Of a DNA stretch of 64,000 nucleotides, positions 54,601 through 63,665 are shown one piece after another (within the stretch, counting starts at the first letter, position 1; each line of letters opens with the position of its first letter). This DNA comes from Isosphaeraceae bacterium EP7 (GTDB taxonomy: Bacteria; Planctomycetota; Planctomycetia; Isosphaerales; Isosphaeraceae): contig CP151667.1 in assembly GCA_038400315.1 (NCBI GenBank), positions 3,731,174-3,795,173 of the forward strand, read 5' to 3'. The position numbers were made by a program, and so were the translations under genes. Under the pieces are notes generated by a model. It ran no database searches. It saw nothing but the letters and a program-made list of their open reading frames with translations, and was not told the origin of the DNA.

Positions 54601-54677
54601 TGGTGGCCTACCTGCTGTCTCGCGGCGACCGCTCCAACGCCATGTTCCGCCAGGAACGGGCCGCGGCCGGCCGCTGA
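51642..54677 (+). CDS. Exported PVC-type propeller/HEAT/cytochrome c protein
   Basis: A 1011-residue secreted protein of the type abundant in Planctomycetes. Signal peptide (about 1-25, ending ARGADD). Residues about 30-180 form a PA14/lectin-like sandwich (WIWAPGAPKEKQSVVLRKEF). About 200-560 is a six-bladed propeller of the glucose/sorbosone-dehydrogenase-like kind (LYRVRDTNGDDVLDNVQRLR, GEHGPHAIMLTPDGK, WEINTP-like DMEWDINTPWYRPTR). About 580-840 is a HEAT-like helical part. The C-terminus is a cytochrome c domain with one haem site SCFACHR (Cys871, Cys874, His875) and GPDLTVVSGRF. A distal Met is likely in SPTSMMPQGLL. Probable role: periplasmic oxidation of an unknown sugar or similar substrate. 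A strong hairpin follows the stop. Confidence 0.93.
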   Translation: MRSKRIAAVLMAAAGLIVGAAARGADDNAPVTTPRWIWAPGAPKEKQSVVLRKEFKVASKVKSAKLYLACDDSANVHLDGKSIFNAVGTHLAFSKDLTAAFAGKEPGAHILGVRARNDAGPAAFLARLVIDLEDGGTQVVVTDASWDALERRGGGIPDFDPADKAWVKAAEIGKLGDAPYVAITEESLAKAAPAREATATDPSKLKVAKDFKVELLYSVPKDEQGSWVCMTLDPKGRMIASDQYGKLYRVTLPALDGKPEDIKVEPIPVEIGEAQGLLWAFDSLYVVVNSGGKFPTGLYRVRDTNGDDVLDNVQRLRELPGGAGEHGPHAIMLTPDGKSLVMVVGNQTAPVEVNESLVPRAWSEDILLPRMPDGNGFMAGVLAPGGCVYKINPDGTNWELVSMGFRNQYDAAFNRDGELFTYDSDMEWDINTPWYRPTRVCHVVSGSEFGWRNGAGVWPPYYADSLPGAVNVGPGSPTGVTFGYGAKFPAKYQDALFICDWSYGKLYATHLKSTGSTYTGELEEFVTGVPLPLTDIIVNPADGALYYTIGGRRTKSGLYRVTYTGSESTAPSTGNPEGAAERKVRRDLEAFHGHVDPKAVDAAWPHLGSPDRFLRWAARVAIETQPAATWQDRALAEKSSPTASIEVLIALARLGDKSLQPKLLEALDRIEWNGLTEFQQVALLRAYSLAFTRMGRPADQATIDRLVKRFDPHFPGKARQINSELCKLLVYLEAPSINAKATKLLDDAPTQEEQLDYATSLRTLKKNWTLDERKAFFNWLLKAANYRGGASFGGFLRIIREDAIATLSESEKASLKETLEAKPVLKEPAPALASRPLVKEWTVDELVPLVESKLKDRDFDRGRSLFGGASCFACHRFDNEGGAVGPDLTVVSGRFGVRDLLESVLLPSKVVSDQYQAVVVETLDGRTVTGRIVNLNDDSMSINTNMLDPNGQVSVDRKLIETVTPSPTSMMPQGLLNTLKEEEILDLVAYLLSRGDRSNAMFRQERAAAGR

Positions 54678-54700
54678 GCGACGATCCGACCTTGAAACGA

Positions 54701-54744
54701 GACGGCCGAGGCCTGCCCGGGAAACCGGAGGGGCCTCGGCCGTC
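54701..54744. terminator. Hairpin between converging genes
   Basis: GACGGCCGAGGCC (54701-54713) and GGCCTCGGCCGTC (54732-54744) form a perfect 13-base stem with an 18-base loop between the stops of the cytochrome c gene (54677) and the DinB-like gene (54766). No T-run on either side. Confidence 0.65.
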
Positions 54745-54765
54745 GGCCGTTCGAAGGGGCAGAGA

Positions 54766-55260
54766 TCAGAACAGGACGGGCTTGCCCAGCACCCGGCGGA
54801 TGACGGAGAACTGGCCGGCGTGCATCATGGTATGGTTGGCCGTGGCCAGGAAGACGTGCCCGAGCGTCGGGGCGAATGCGGCCATGGGGCCCTCGGTCGG
54901 ACGGTCGAGGTCGGCGTCGGTCAGGGTGTCGAGCGCGGCGATGGCGGCGCCGCGGACCCCGTTGAAGAGGGCGAGATACTCGTCCTTGGTCAGCAGGCCC
55001 TCGGGCCCTTCGACGCCCGCCGCCTTCGAGCTATGGCGGTCGGCGAAGCCCGGGGGCAGCTCGGGGAATTTGGCGTCGGGCAGGCCCGCCTGGAGCATGA
55101 AATGCTCCCCGGCGATGACGTTGCCGATCTGCCAGGCGACATGATTCGCGTTGGGGACCGGCCGGACCTGGATGTCGGCGTCGGAGAAGTCGGCCAGGTA
55201 CTTCTCGAGCAAGGATTTGGTCTCTTCCAGGTTGGTTTTGAGCGCGGTGGTCCCATTCAT
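54766..55260 (-). CDS. DinB-superfamily protein
   Basis: A 164-residue four-helix-bundle protein. The first helix is NLEETKSLLEKYLADFSDADI. The segment NANHVAWQIGNVIAGEHFML holds a candidate metal His (His40), and the last helix has ANHTMMHAGQFSVIRRVLG with an HxxxH pair. This His triad layout is that of the DinB/YfiT metal-binding superfamily (thiol transferases, damage-inducible proteins). The GQFSVIRRVLGKP end is a family landmark. Catalytic activity is unknown, as usual for this superfamily. ATG 55260 starts the first helix directly. It converges with the cytochrome c protein. Confidence 0.87.
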   Translation of the reverse strand: MNGTTALKTNLEETKSLLEKYLADFSDADIQVRPVPNANHVAWQIGNVIAGEHFMLQAGLPDAKFPELPPGFADRHSSKAAGVEGPEGLLTKDEYLALFNGVRGAAIAALDTLTDADLDRPTEGPMAAFAPTLGHVFLATANHTMMHAGQFSVIRRVLGKPVLF

Positions 55261-55357
55261 GCGGCGGTCCTTCGGGGCCCTTGGAGATGATGCGGGGGGT
55301 CTGTCCGCAAGGCTCGAAGGGATACCAAATTCCGGGCAAATCCGCCATGCGGGCGTC

Positions 55358-57013
55358 TCAGGGAGCCGGGACCTGGAAGACCTCGAAGCGGTCATTCGAC
55401 AGGATCGGCAGGGCGTGCCGCGCGGCCAGCCACGAGTCCGTCGCGGCGCCCGGCCGTCTCTCCCGCACGACGACCAGGGGCAGGCCCGCCCAGCGGTCGT
55501 CGGGCGTCCCCTCGGCGAAGAGCCGGACGATCTCGGCGTGGCGCGAGGCGAGGTCGGGGGTCTCGAACGGGTGGGCGTCCCAGCTCCGCATCGGGGTCGA
55601 GGTGATGCACAGATAAGAGATCGTCGGGTCTTCGCTCAGCAGGGTGTGCCCGCGGAACTCGGGGCCCGAGACGCGGCCCAGCACCTCGCGCTGCTCGGGC
55701 GAAATCCTGAGGTCCTGGTTGGCCCTGGGCACGTCGTACCGCAGCGGGAACCTGGCCAGCCAGGCGAGGTCGTCGTTGAGGAAGAGGAGCAACACGAGCC
55801 CCGCGGCCAGGCCGCCCCAGGGGCGCCTGAGCCGCCCGCCGAGGTGGTCGAAGAGGCCGACGAGCACCGGGGCGCCCAGGAAGAACAAGGGGATCCAGAC
55901 GTATCCGCGCGTGAAGTGGATGGGCTGCCGGGCGGTGATGGCGAACTCGTGGTTCGAGAGGGCGAAGGCGACCGCCGCCCAGGCCAGGAACAGCGTGGTC
56001 TCCGGGTTGGCGCAGGCGGCCAAGGCCCTCGACCCGTCGCGCAGCCGCCAGGCGGCCAGGGCCCCCACCAGGGCATAAGCGGGCACGAACTGGACGGCGT
56101 TGTAGCCCCAGTCGAGGGACATCTGCCGGGCGACGATCCTGTGCGACTCGAACAGGTTCAGGAAGCCCAGGTAGTAGCCCAGCATCAGGCCGAAGACGGC
56201 CGTGATCGCCGCGAAATACCCCGTCGTCACCCCCAGGCCCGGTCGGCGCAGGAAGACGACCTCGACGAAGCACCAGGTCCAGAGCACCGACAGCAGCTCG
56301 ACCCCCGTGAACGGGGAGCTGATCGCCGCCAGGGCCGCCAGAGCGACGGACAGGGCGAACCGTCGGCCGATGGCGGCCAGGACGCAGCCCAGGAACAGGG
56401 CGTGGTAGAAGGCCTCGGTGGGGAAGATCAGGTTGCGCCCGAAGCTCATGAACCACCAGCCGTCGATGGGGTCGAAGGCGAAGAGCTCCCTGGCCGTTGG
56501 CACCGTGCGCTTGAGCCCCAGGAACCAGAAGGCCCCCATCGCCACCAGCAGCCCGCCCCCCCAGAAGAAGACGACCAGGCCCAGCCGCTCGGACCACGTG
56601 CGCAGGCCGACGACCCGGCGATAGAGGGCGATGGCCACGCCCGTGCAGAGCAGGCCCGAGAGGATCCAGGCACCCACCAGGATCAGGCCGATATCCAGGC
56701 CGGTCCACTCGCGGACGGCGCCGATGGCCAGGAAGAGGGGCTGGAAGTAGACCCTGGGCTCGCCGTAGGACCAGTCGCAGGGGTTCGAGTAGGTGGGGTG
56801 GAAGGTGCCCGAGTCGAAGTGCTCGCGCCCCTTGCCCGCGTACAGCGCCATGTCGTAGACGATGTAGCCGGTGGGCAGGGTCCGGTCGGTGCGGGGCAGG
56901 GCGTGGACCAGGTAGGGAATGGTCGCCGGCGCGAACAGGAGCAGGCCGACCAGGGCCAGCCGCCAGCCCGAGAGTCCCTTCGCCGCCACTGGCCCCGAGT
57001 CGTCCCGGCTCAT
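55358..57013 (-). CDS. Multi-TM membrane protein of unknown function, coupled to a Ser/Thr kinase
   Basis: A 551-residue polytopic protein with about ten TM segments. The first periplasmic loop has GYIVYDMALYAGKGREHFDSG, with TYSNPCDWSYGEPRVYFQPL close by. Later loops have DPIDGWWFMSFGRNLIFPTEAFYHA (quoted in part) and ARQPIHFTRGYVWIPLFFLG. The topology and acidic first loop recall GT39/GT83-like or other C-type glycosyltransferases, but the DE motif is not clear, so I leave it unnamed. The start ATG 57013 overlaps the kinase stop by four bases (ATGA), so the two are translated together. The C-terminal 100 residues are soluble. It is the last gene of a four-gene minus-strand unit. Confidence 0.78.
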   Translation of the reverse strand: MSRDDSGPVAAKGLSGWRLALVGLLLFAPATIPYLVHALPRTDRTLPTGYIVYDMALYAGKGREHFDSGTFHPTYSNPCDWSYGEPRVYFQPLFLAIGAVREWTGLDIGLILVGAWILSGLLCTGVAIALYRRVVGLRTWSERLGLVVFFWGGGLLVAMGAFWFLGLKRTVPTARELFAFDPIDGWWFMSFGRNLIFPTEAFYHALFLGCVLAAIGRRFALSVALAALAAISSPFTGVELLSVLWTWCFVEVVFLRRPGLGVTTGYFAAITAVFGLMLGYYLGFLNLFESHRIVARQMSLDWGYNAVQFVPAYALVGALAAWRLRDGSRALAACANPETTLFLAWAAVAFALSNHEFAITARQPIHFTRGYVWIPLFFLGAPVLVGLFDHLGGRLRRPWGGLAAGLVLLLFLNDDLAWLARFPLRYDVPRANQDLRISPEQREVLGRVSGPEFRGHTLLSEDPTISYLCITSTPMRSWDAHPFETPDLASRHAEIVRLFAEGTPDDRWAGLPLVVVRERRPGAATDSWLAARHALPILSNDRFEVFQVPAP

Positions 57014-59499
57014 TTGCGTTCCCTGGGCCGGAACCATCGGGACAGGGCGCGGTCGAGCTGGTCGGGCGATTCCAGGTTGAGCTGGAGGAGCGCCGAGTTG
57101 AGCGAGGCGGCCGAGTCGTAGTTGGATTGGTGCTGGCCGGGAGCGTGCCAGAGGATGTATCGGGGGTCGTTACGGAAGTCGTTGTAGGCGACGACCAGGC
57201 TGCCGTCGACGTAGGGCCAGGCGGCCACGACCGGCTTGGAGCTCTTGCCCCCGCTCCTCAGCGAGGGGGTGAGCATCTCGACCTGCTTGGCGTTGGGCAT
57301 CCCCTGGATGGCCACCTGCCCGGCGCTACGGCCTCGGAGCGAGGGGACCACGGCCAGGCGATAGGGGCCGATGGGCACCAGCCGATGGCCGCCGGCGTTC
57401 TTGGCCTGCGAGAGCGAGTCGACGGCTTCGCGGAACAGGGCCCGCAGCTCGCCGAGGGTGACGCGGATCGGGTCGACCCCGGCCAGTCGGGTGGTCCCGC
57501 GCTCCTCGAGGACTTCGCCGGCCAGGGCGCCCAGGAGGGCGGGGTTGGCCACCAGCCGCCCGGCGGCCTCGGCGGCGTCCGGGCCGGCGGGCGTCGCGGC
57601 CACCTCGCCGATCTCGGGCTCGTCGGCGAATCCGCCGGCCGAGACGTCCAGCTCCTCGGCGACGCGCTGGGGGACCGAGGCGACGATGGCGCGGTCGAGC
57701 CTGGCCCCCGGCGCGGCGAGGTGGAGGTTGTCTCGCAGGCCGTCGAGGATCGCCTCGCCGCGCGACCTCAGCCGGCGCTGCCAGCGGGCCCGCTCGATCA
57801 GCGGGTAGACCACCTCGGGCCAGAGCGAGGCCGAGGCCGGGTCGAGGTGGGCACTCTGGGTGGCGTACCGCAAGACGGCGTCGCGGAAGCCGGCCCGCTC
57901 ACGCCAGGCGTCGGCGACCCGGTTCCAGCGCTCGACGAGCCGGTCGTCTACCTCCGTGCGGGCCGGGGCCAGCGCCCTCAGGTCGTCCCACGACTGGGGA
58001 ATCAGGCCGGGGTTGAGCACTCCCTGGTCGTCGGTCAGGGCCTGCTGGGCGTAGGGGCTGGCGTCCTGGAGCTCCTTGCGGACGCGGCGGAAGGCCTTGC
58101 GCCTGGAGACGCTGGAGCGCGAGGCCAGATACCTCGCGACGACCACCGGGCTGAGCGAAGGCCGAACGTCGTGGCGCAGCTCCAGGACCTCGGCGGCCCT
58201 GGCGACGGCCTCGGGCGTCCCCCCCTCGATCATCGCGGCCGTCATCGCCAGCATAAGCCGGGCCCGGTCGGCGTTGAGCGGGTCGGTCGTGCGCCTGAGC
58301 CGAAGGCCACGGCGGCGTGCTCCTCCCAGCAGATAGGCCAGGTAGTGCCCGCCCAGGTAACGCTGGTTGGCGGACAGGATGAGGGGCTCGGACTCCACCG
58401 ACGCTAGCGCCCGGACGACCGCCGCGGGGGGTGCCACGGGCCTCGACGGGGGGCGCGCCGGCCCGGCCTCGGGCAGAGGCACGAGGCCCGGCCCGGTCGC
58501 CGACGATGACTCGGGGCCGGCGGCCATGATCGTCGTCGCCCCCCGGATCGACCGCGTGCCGGTCATGTCGCCGAGGGTCGTGGCCGAGTCGTCGGGGTGG
58601 GGGGCGTCGGCCCTCGAGGAGGAGATCAGGGTGCCGGCGGCGATCATGGCCCGCAGCTCGTCGGCGACGGCCGCGCCCGTGGGGGGCCTGGCGTCGCGGT
58701 CCTTCGACAAGAGCCGGACGATCAGGGACTCCAGTGGAGTGCCGATGCGTGGGTTGCGCAGCCTGGGAGGCTCGGGCTCGGCGTTGATCTGGCTGGCGAT
58801 GACGGCCATCGAGGGGCCCCGGAACGGGGGGGAGCCGCAGGCGCATTCGTAGATCATCACGCCGAGCGAGTACAGGTCCGACCGGTGGTCGAGCTGCCTG
58901 CCCAGGGCCTGCTCGGGGCTCATGTACTGCGGGGTGCCGCGGACGATGCCCGTCTCGTGCGGCTGGTGGGCCAGCACCGAGAGCCCGAAGTCGGAGAGCT
59001 TGGGCCGGCCGGCGGCGGTCATCAGGACGTTGGCCGGCTTGACGTCGCGGTGGATGATCGCCTGGTGGTGGGCGTAGTCCAGCGCGTCGGCCACGCCGAC
59101 GAGGACATCCATGCGCACCGGCAGCGGGAGCTTGCGCCAGCGTTGCTGGAAGCTCGGGCCGTCGACCTCCTCCATGACGAAGTAGAAGAGTCCGTCGGCC
59201 TCGCCGAAGTCATACAGGCGGACGATCCCTTCGTGCAGCAGCCGGGCCAGGATCTGGGCCTCGAGCCTGAGCCTGGGGCCCACCTCGGGGTCATCCTGGC
59301 CGGTCAGCACCTTGACGGCCACGGTCCTGCCGAGCACCTGGTCGGTGGCCTGGTAGACGGTGCCCATCCCGCCTCGCCCAAGTTCCCTGGAGAGGAGGAA
59401 TCGCCGGTTCAGGGTCGAGCCGATCAACGGGGGCCCCTCGTGCGTCGGGCGGGGGCGTGGTGGTCGTTCCGGGGAAGCGTCATCGATAGAAGGTAACAT
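57010..59499 (-). CDS. Ser/Thr protein kinase with large unassigned C-terminal region
   Basis: An 829-residue protein. Kinase domain about 34-290: glycine loop ELGRGGMGTVYQ, ATP Lys63 in VAVKVLTG, catalytic loop IIHRDVKPANVL (His150-Asp152), Mg loop LSDFGLSV (Asp170-Phe-Gly), and GTPQYMSPEQALG. A Ser/Thr/Pro-rich linker (about 300-390) follows. The last 440 residues are helical and basic, with no TM helix and no domain I recognise (for example AFRRVRKELQDASPYAQQAL and RWNRVADAWRERAGFRDAV). The C-terminal PVVAAWPYVDGSLVVAYNDF could be a compact sensor domain. It is coupled by an ATGA overlap to a polytopic membrane protein downstream and lies only 11 bases after the HEAT-like gene. Confidence 0.9.
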   Translation of the reverse strand: MLPSIDDASPERPPRPRPTHEGPPLIGSTLNRRFLLSRELGRGGMGTVYQATDQVLGRTVAVKVLTGQDDPEVGPRLRLEAQILARLLHEGIVRLYDFGEADGLFYFVMEEVDGPSFQQRWRKLPLPVRMDVLVGVADALDYAHHQAIIHRDVKPANVLMTAAGRPKLSDFGLSVLAHQPHETGIVRGTPQYMSPEQALGRQLDHRSDLYSLGVMIYECACGSPPFRGPSMAVIASQINAEPEPPRLRNPRIGTPLESLIVRLLSKDRDARPPTGAAVADELRAMIAAGTLISSSRADAPHPDDSATTLGDMTGTRSIRGATTIMAAGPESSSATGPGLVPLPEAGPARPPSRPVAPPAAVVRALASVESEPLILSANQRYLGGHYLAYLLGGARRRGLRLRRTTDPLNADRARLMLAMTAAMIEGGTPEAVARAAEVLELRHDVRPSLSPVVVARYLASRSSVSRRKAFRRVRKELQDASPYAQQALTDDQGVLNPGLIPQSWDDLRALAPARTEVDDRLVERWNRVADAWRERAGFRDAVLRYATQSAHLDPASASLWPEVVYPLIERARWQRRLRSRGEAILDGLRDNLHLAAPGARLDRAIVASVPQRVAEELDVSAGGFADEPEIGEVAATPAGPDAAEAAGRLVANPALLGALAGEVLEERGTTRLAGVDPIRVTLGELRALFREAVDSLSQAKNAGGHRLVPIGPYRLAVVPSLRGRSAGQVAIQGMPNAKQVEMLTPSLRSGGKSSKPVVAAWPYVDGSLVVAYNDFRNDPRYILWHAPGQHQSNYDSAASLNSALLQLNLESPDQLDRALSRWFRPRERK

Positions 59500-59510
59500 C
59501 CGGGAGTTGG

Positions 59511-60431
59511 TTAGGGAGCGCCGAGGACGGAGGTGGCCAGGGCCCGGACGGGCTCGACGGGATGGGCCTTCAGGGCCTCGGTGCGCTTGGTGCCGAGCAG
59601 GCCGCGGTCGACCCGGCCCCCCTTCACGGCGTCGAGCAGGGCCAGGGCGCGGGCCTCGTCGCGGAGCAGGGCGTCCAGGGCGAATTCGCGGTTATTTGGG
59701 CTGTAGTGGTCGAATCCGGAGAGCAACGCCTGTGCCACCACTGGGGCGGGGCCCTTGACGTCGGACAGGGCGCTGACGGCCCCCTGCTGCAACTCAGCGT
59801 CGACGCCCTTGGTCAGGTACCGCATCAGCTGGGCACCTCGGCGGTCCCAGGGCTCGGCCCCTAGCATTCGCAGGGCGTCATAGCGGGTGCCGGTCTTGAC
59901 CTTCTCGTCGTCGGCCATGGCCGAGGCCAGGTCGAGCGCCCGCCGCCATCGCGCGATCAGGGCGTCGTTGCCGGCCACGACCGCGCCGAGCCGCTCGGCC
60001 GGCCAGACGCCGGCCAGGGTCAGGCCGTTGATGAGCCCGCCGCCCACGACCACGGCGCGCCAGTCGTCCAGCGGGGCGCCGGGGGCGGGCAACGAGACCT
60101 CAAGGATTCTCCGCAACTCGGCCTCGTCGTTGCGCTTGCCGGCGGCGAAGGCGGCCCGCCAGATCCAGGGAATCCGCCGGTATTCCTCGGGCGTCCCGGC
60201 CGGCATCCCGGCGGCCATCGCCGAGATCAGGGCCGAGGAGAGCTCGGGATGCTTGGCGATGACGGCCTCGCGCTCCTCGGCCGGCTTCTTCTCATCCAGG
60301 ACCTGCGCCGCCAGCGCCGCCGGGTCGGCCTGCGCCGCCGCTGCCGCCGGTTCCTGGCCGTGCGATTGCGTCGCCGCCGTCAGCCAGAGCAGCCCGCACG
60401 ACCAACCTAAGATCCACGCCCGCAAAGTCAT
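59511..60431 (-). CDS. Exported helical (HEAT-like) protein of unknown function
   Basis: A 306-residue protein. Signal peptide (about 1-26): RAWILGWSCGLLWLTAATQS, ending SHGQ. The mature part is an alpha-solenoid: repeated pairs of amphipathic helices such as LRRILEVSLPAPGAPLDDWR, LMRYLTKGVDAELQQGAVSA and NREFALDALLRDEARALALL. The last repeats (HPVEPVRALATSVLGAP) resemble the HEAT-like region of PVC-type cytochrome c proteins, but no CxxCH follows. It may be a truncated or stand-alone relative of that region. Gaps of 61 and 11 bases to its neighbours on the same strand place it in one operon with the DUF5009-like gene and the kinase. Confidence 0.8.
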   Translation of the reverse strand: MTLRAWILGWSCGLLWLTAATQSHGQEPAAAAAQADPAALAAQVLDEKKPAEEREAVIAKHPELSSALISAMAAGMPAGTPEEYRRIPWIWRAAFAAGKRNDEAELRRILEVSLPAPGAPLDDWRAVVVGGGLINGLTLAGVWPAERLGAVVAGNDALIARWRRALDLASAMADDEKVKTGTRYDALRMLGAEPWDRRGAQLMRYLTKGVDAELQQGAVSALSDVKGPAPVVAQALLSGFDHYSPNNREFALDALLRDEARALALLDAVKGGRVDRGLLGTKRTEALKAHPVEPVRALATSVLGAP

Positions 60432-60492
60432 GCGTCCCCGCCCCCGAGTCATTGGCCGATTGGAGTGATCACCGCGGACCTCCCCCCGTCCA

Positions 60493-61686
<1,194 letters not shown>

Positions 61687-61853
61687 GAATCGTCCCCTCG
61701 CCCGGTTTTCATCGCGCCCGCTCATGTTCCGCCGACCCAGCCAATCTATCGCCGCCGGCATCGCGCATCCAGTGCATAGGCCGAGCGTTGCGGGCCGTTG
61801 CCCCCACGCCCATCGCCCCGGACCACGGCCCGCAAGTTCTCGGCACCAGGTGC

Positions 61854-61881
61854 TTGACTCGGACCCCCCGGTCTGTAAGAA
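61854..61881 (+). promoter_or_regulatory. Putative promoter of the tRNA-Asp gene
   Basis: TTGACT (61854-61859, five of six matches), a 16-base spacer, and TAAGAA (61876-61881) preceded by TG (TGTAAGAAT), an extended -10. It would start transcription about 10-20 bases before the tRNA. Assigned by consensus only. Confidence 0.5.
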
Positions 61882-61902
61882 TCATCCCACGTAAGCGAAC
61901 GA

Positions 61903-61976
61903 GGGGATGTAGCTCAATTGGTTAGAGCACCGGCCTGTCACGCCGGAGGTTGTGGGTTCGAGCCCCATCATCCTCG
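61903..61976 (+). tRNA. tRNA-Asp (anticodon GTC)
   Basis: A complete cloverleaf: acceptor GGGGATG/CATCCTC with one G-T pair, D arm GCTC/GAGC, anticodon stem CCGGC/GCCGG with loop CTGTCAC (anticodon GTC), T arm GTGGG/CCCAT (one G-T pair) with loop TTCGAGC, and discriminator G. CCA is not encoded. A promoter and an intrinsic terminator flank it. Confidence 0.97.
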
Positions 61977-62003
61977 CTTCAAGAGATCTCCGATCCGACG
62001 TCC

Positions 62004-62032
62004 AACCCCGGCCCGCAATGGCTGGGGTTTTT
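62004..62032 (+). terminator. Intrinsic terminator of tRNA-Asp
   Basis: AACCCCGGCC (62004-62013) pairs with GGCTGGGGTT (62020-62029), one G-T pair, loop CGCAAT, followed by a T-run to 62032. It lies 28 bases after the tRNA. Confidence 0.9.
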
Positions 62033-62226
62033 CGTTGCGCGGCGTCTTGCCGGGATAAGCCGGCTGCGGTCGTGCCGTCAAGGTGGCCGAGATCGGACAC
62101 CTGGTGAGAACTCCTTGTCCGAGGCCGTTTCGTCGGGCGAACACCCGGCATTCGTCTCGACGTCGAGGCGGAGACGCTGGATCGAAAAAAGTGGCAACGC
62201 GTCGGTTGAGATGGGCGGGGTACGCC

Positions 62227-62265
62227 ATCGAGTGCGCACGCGTGGACCTCGCGTGCGCACTCGAT
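62227..62265. terminator. Perfect 16-base hairpin downstream of the DUF1559 gene
   Basis: ATCGAGTGCGCACGCG (62227-62242) and CGCGTGCGCACTCGAT (62250-62265) form an uninterrupted 16-base stem with a seven-base loop. It lies 22 bases beyond the minus-strand stop at 62288. There is no T-run on the minus strand, so it may terminate by stem strength, protect the 3' end of the mRNA, or serve as a protein-binding palindrome. Confidence 0.6.
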
Positions 62266-62287
62266 GTGCCCGGCGGAGGGCCGGGTG

Positions 62288-63337
62288 TCAGTACGAGTCG
62301 GAGCTGATGATTTCACCCCCGTTCCGGGTCGAGAGTGCCTGGAAGACGCCGTATCTCTGGCCGTTCAGGTTGTAGGTCGGGTTGACGAACTCGATGGCCC
62401 TCGGGTTCCACGAGTTGACGGTGTCCTTGATGAACTTGACCGAGCCGTCGCAGAAGGCGAAGTTCGCCCCTCCTGGGTGGAAGCTCGCCGTCGTGACCGC
62501 AAAATTCGACTGGCGAACCACCAGCTTCGGCAGGAGCGCGGCCTGGACGTCCGACGAGAAATAGTTCGGGGGGAAGAAGCTCGAATAGGTCGTATCGCCG
62601 TAGTCTCCGGAGGTCCACCAGTTGATGCCATACAGTGTCCCGGTCGAGCCCGCGGCGATCTTGCCGTGAGCGTGTTCGCCGTAGAGCATGGTGTTGCTGG
62701 TGCCGTCGGTGATCGATTGGAGGCTGACCGGCCCGACGAGGGCGGGGCCGCCGACCTCGGAGAAGGTCCCCTGCATCTGGGCCATGTACGGCCCGCCGTT
62801 GCCCCCGTGGAAGGCGTCGTAGATCAGCGGGCCCATGTTGCCGGCATAGCTGCTGTACGTCATGGGGATGGGGCTGCCGTCCCAGCCGTCGTCGGGTTGG
62901 CCGGGGTAGCGGAGGCCGATGACCCCCACGTCGCTCGGGCACCAGAGTGCGCTCAGGCCGATGCCGTTCACGGTGCTGTTCTGGTAGGTGTAGATCATGA
63001 TCGAGCAATTCAGGGCGTTGAAGATGGCCCCCTGCTCGATGTATTGCGTGAGCGCCACGAAATGGCCGAAGTTCTGGTTCTGCAAGGCCCCGTCGATCGT
63101 GCGGCCCTGGTGGTCGCCCATCGGAAACGTCTGATTGGCCGACTCGTAGTTCATGGCGGCCAGGCCGAGCTGCTTCAGGTTGTTGACGCACTGGACCCGC
63201 CGAGCCGCCTCGCGGGCCGACTGGACCGCTGGCAGTAGAAGGGCGATCAGGACGGCGATGATGGAGATGACGACGAGCAGCTCGATCAGGGTGAAGCCCC
63301 GACGCATGCCCGGACGCAGACGCAGAGATTTCATCAT
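62288..63337 (-). CDS. DUF1559 prepilin-like protein
   Basis: A 349-residue protein of the large planctomycete DUF1559 family. The N-terminus is a type IV prepilin signal: [20 protein letters not shown], with cleavage expected between Gly14 and Phe15 and Glu19 at +5. The helix continues into [20 protein letters not shown], a family landmark. The C-terminus has [20 protein letters not shown]-like sequence (here [19 protein letters not shown]), the second landmark. Its biological role is unknown; it is thought to be secreted via the pseudopilin pathway. ATG 63337 (with 63334 next) has GGGAG upstream. It lies 58 bases after a small lipoprotein gene on the same strand, a common pairing in this phylum. 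Confidence 0.93.
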   Translation of the reverse strand: MMKSLRLRPGMRRGFTLIELLVVISIIAVLIALLLPAVQSAREAARRVQCVNNLKQLGLAAMNYESANQTFPMGDHQGRTIDGALQNQNFGHFVALTQYIEQGAIFNALNCSIMIYTYQNSTVNGIGLSALWCPSDVGVIGLRYPGQPDDGWDGSPIPMTYSSYAGNMGPLIYDAFHGGNGGPYMAQMQGTFSEVGGPALVGPVSLQSITDGTSNTMLYGEHAHGKIAAGSTGTLYGINWWTSGDYGDTTYSSFFPPNYFSSDVQAALLPKLVVRQSNFAVTTASFHPGGANFAFCDGSVKFIKDTVNSWNPRAIEFVNPTYNLNGQRYGVFQALSTRNGGEIISSDSY

Positions 63338-63395
63338 GAGATCTCCCGGAACAAGGGACAAGGAAGACGCCCGAAAGGCGGCCGACGGGCCGACT

Positions 63396-63665
63396 TCATT
63401 GGCCCGCCTTCTGCTTCTGTCGATAGTCTCTCAGCTCTCGCGCACTCATCGTCCCCTTGGAGGCCTTCCCCGGCTTGGCACTCCCGGCGATCGAGTCCGG
63501 CGGTGGTGCGTTGACGGTATACGTGGTGGACGGATCGCCCGGCTTGACCTTGGGCACATTGGCCTCGCCGCACCCCGAAATGCCGACGACACCAAACCCG
63601 ATGACGACCAAGGCCGCCGCGAGGGGACCGCGATTTGATCCCGGAACCCGAGCCATCGATTTCAT
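63396..63665 (-). CDS. Small lipoprotein paired with a DUF1559 gene
   Basis: An 89-residue protein. A signal sequence ([16 protein letters not shown], about 13-28) ends in the lipobox ISGC with Cys32. The mature part is Pro/Lys/Ser-rich ([20 protein letters not shown]) and ends in a basic helix ([16 protein letters not shown]). No domain is recognised. Short lipoproteins of this form often precede DUF1559 genes in Planctomycetes, which suggests a shared transcript and perhaps a shared location in the envelope. ATG 63665 is taken because it opens the signal sequence. Confidence 0.8.
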   Translation of the reverse strand: MKSMARVPGSNRGPLAAALVVIGFGVVGISGCGEANVPKVKPGDPSTTYTVNAPPPDSIAGSAKPGKASKGTMSARELRDYRQKQKAGQ

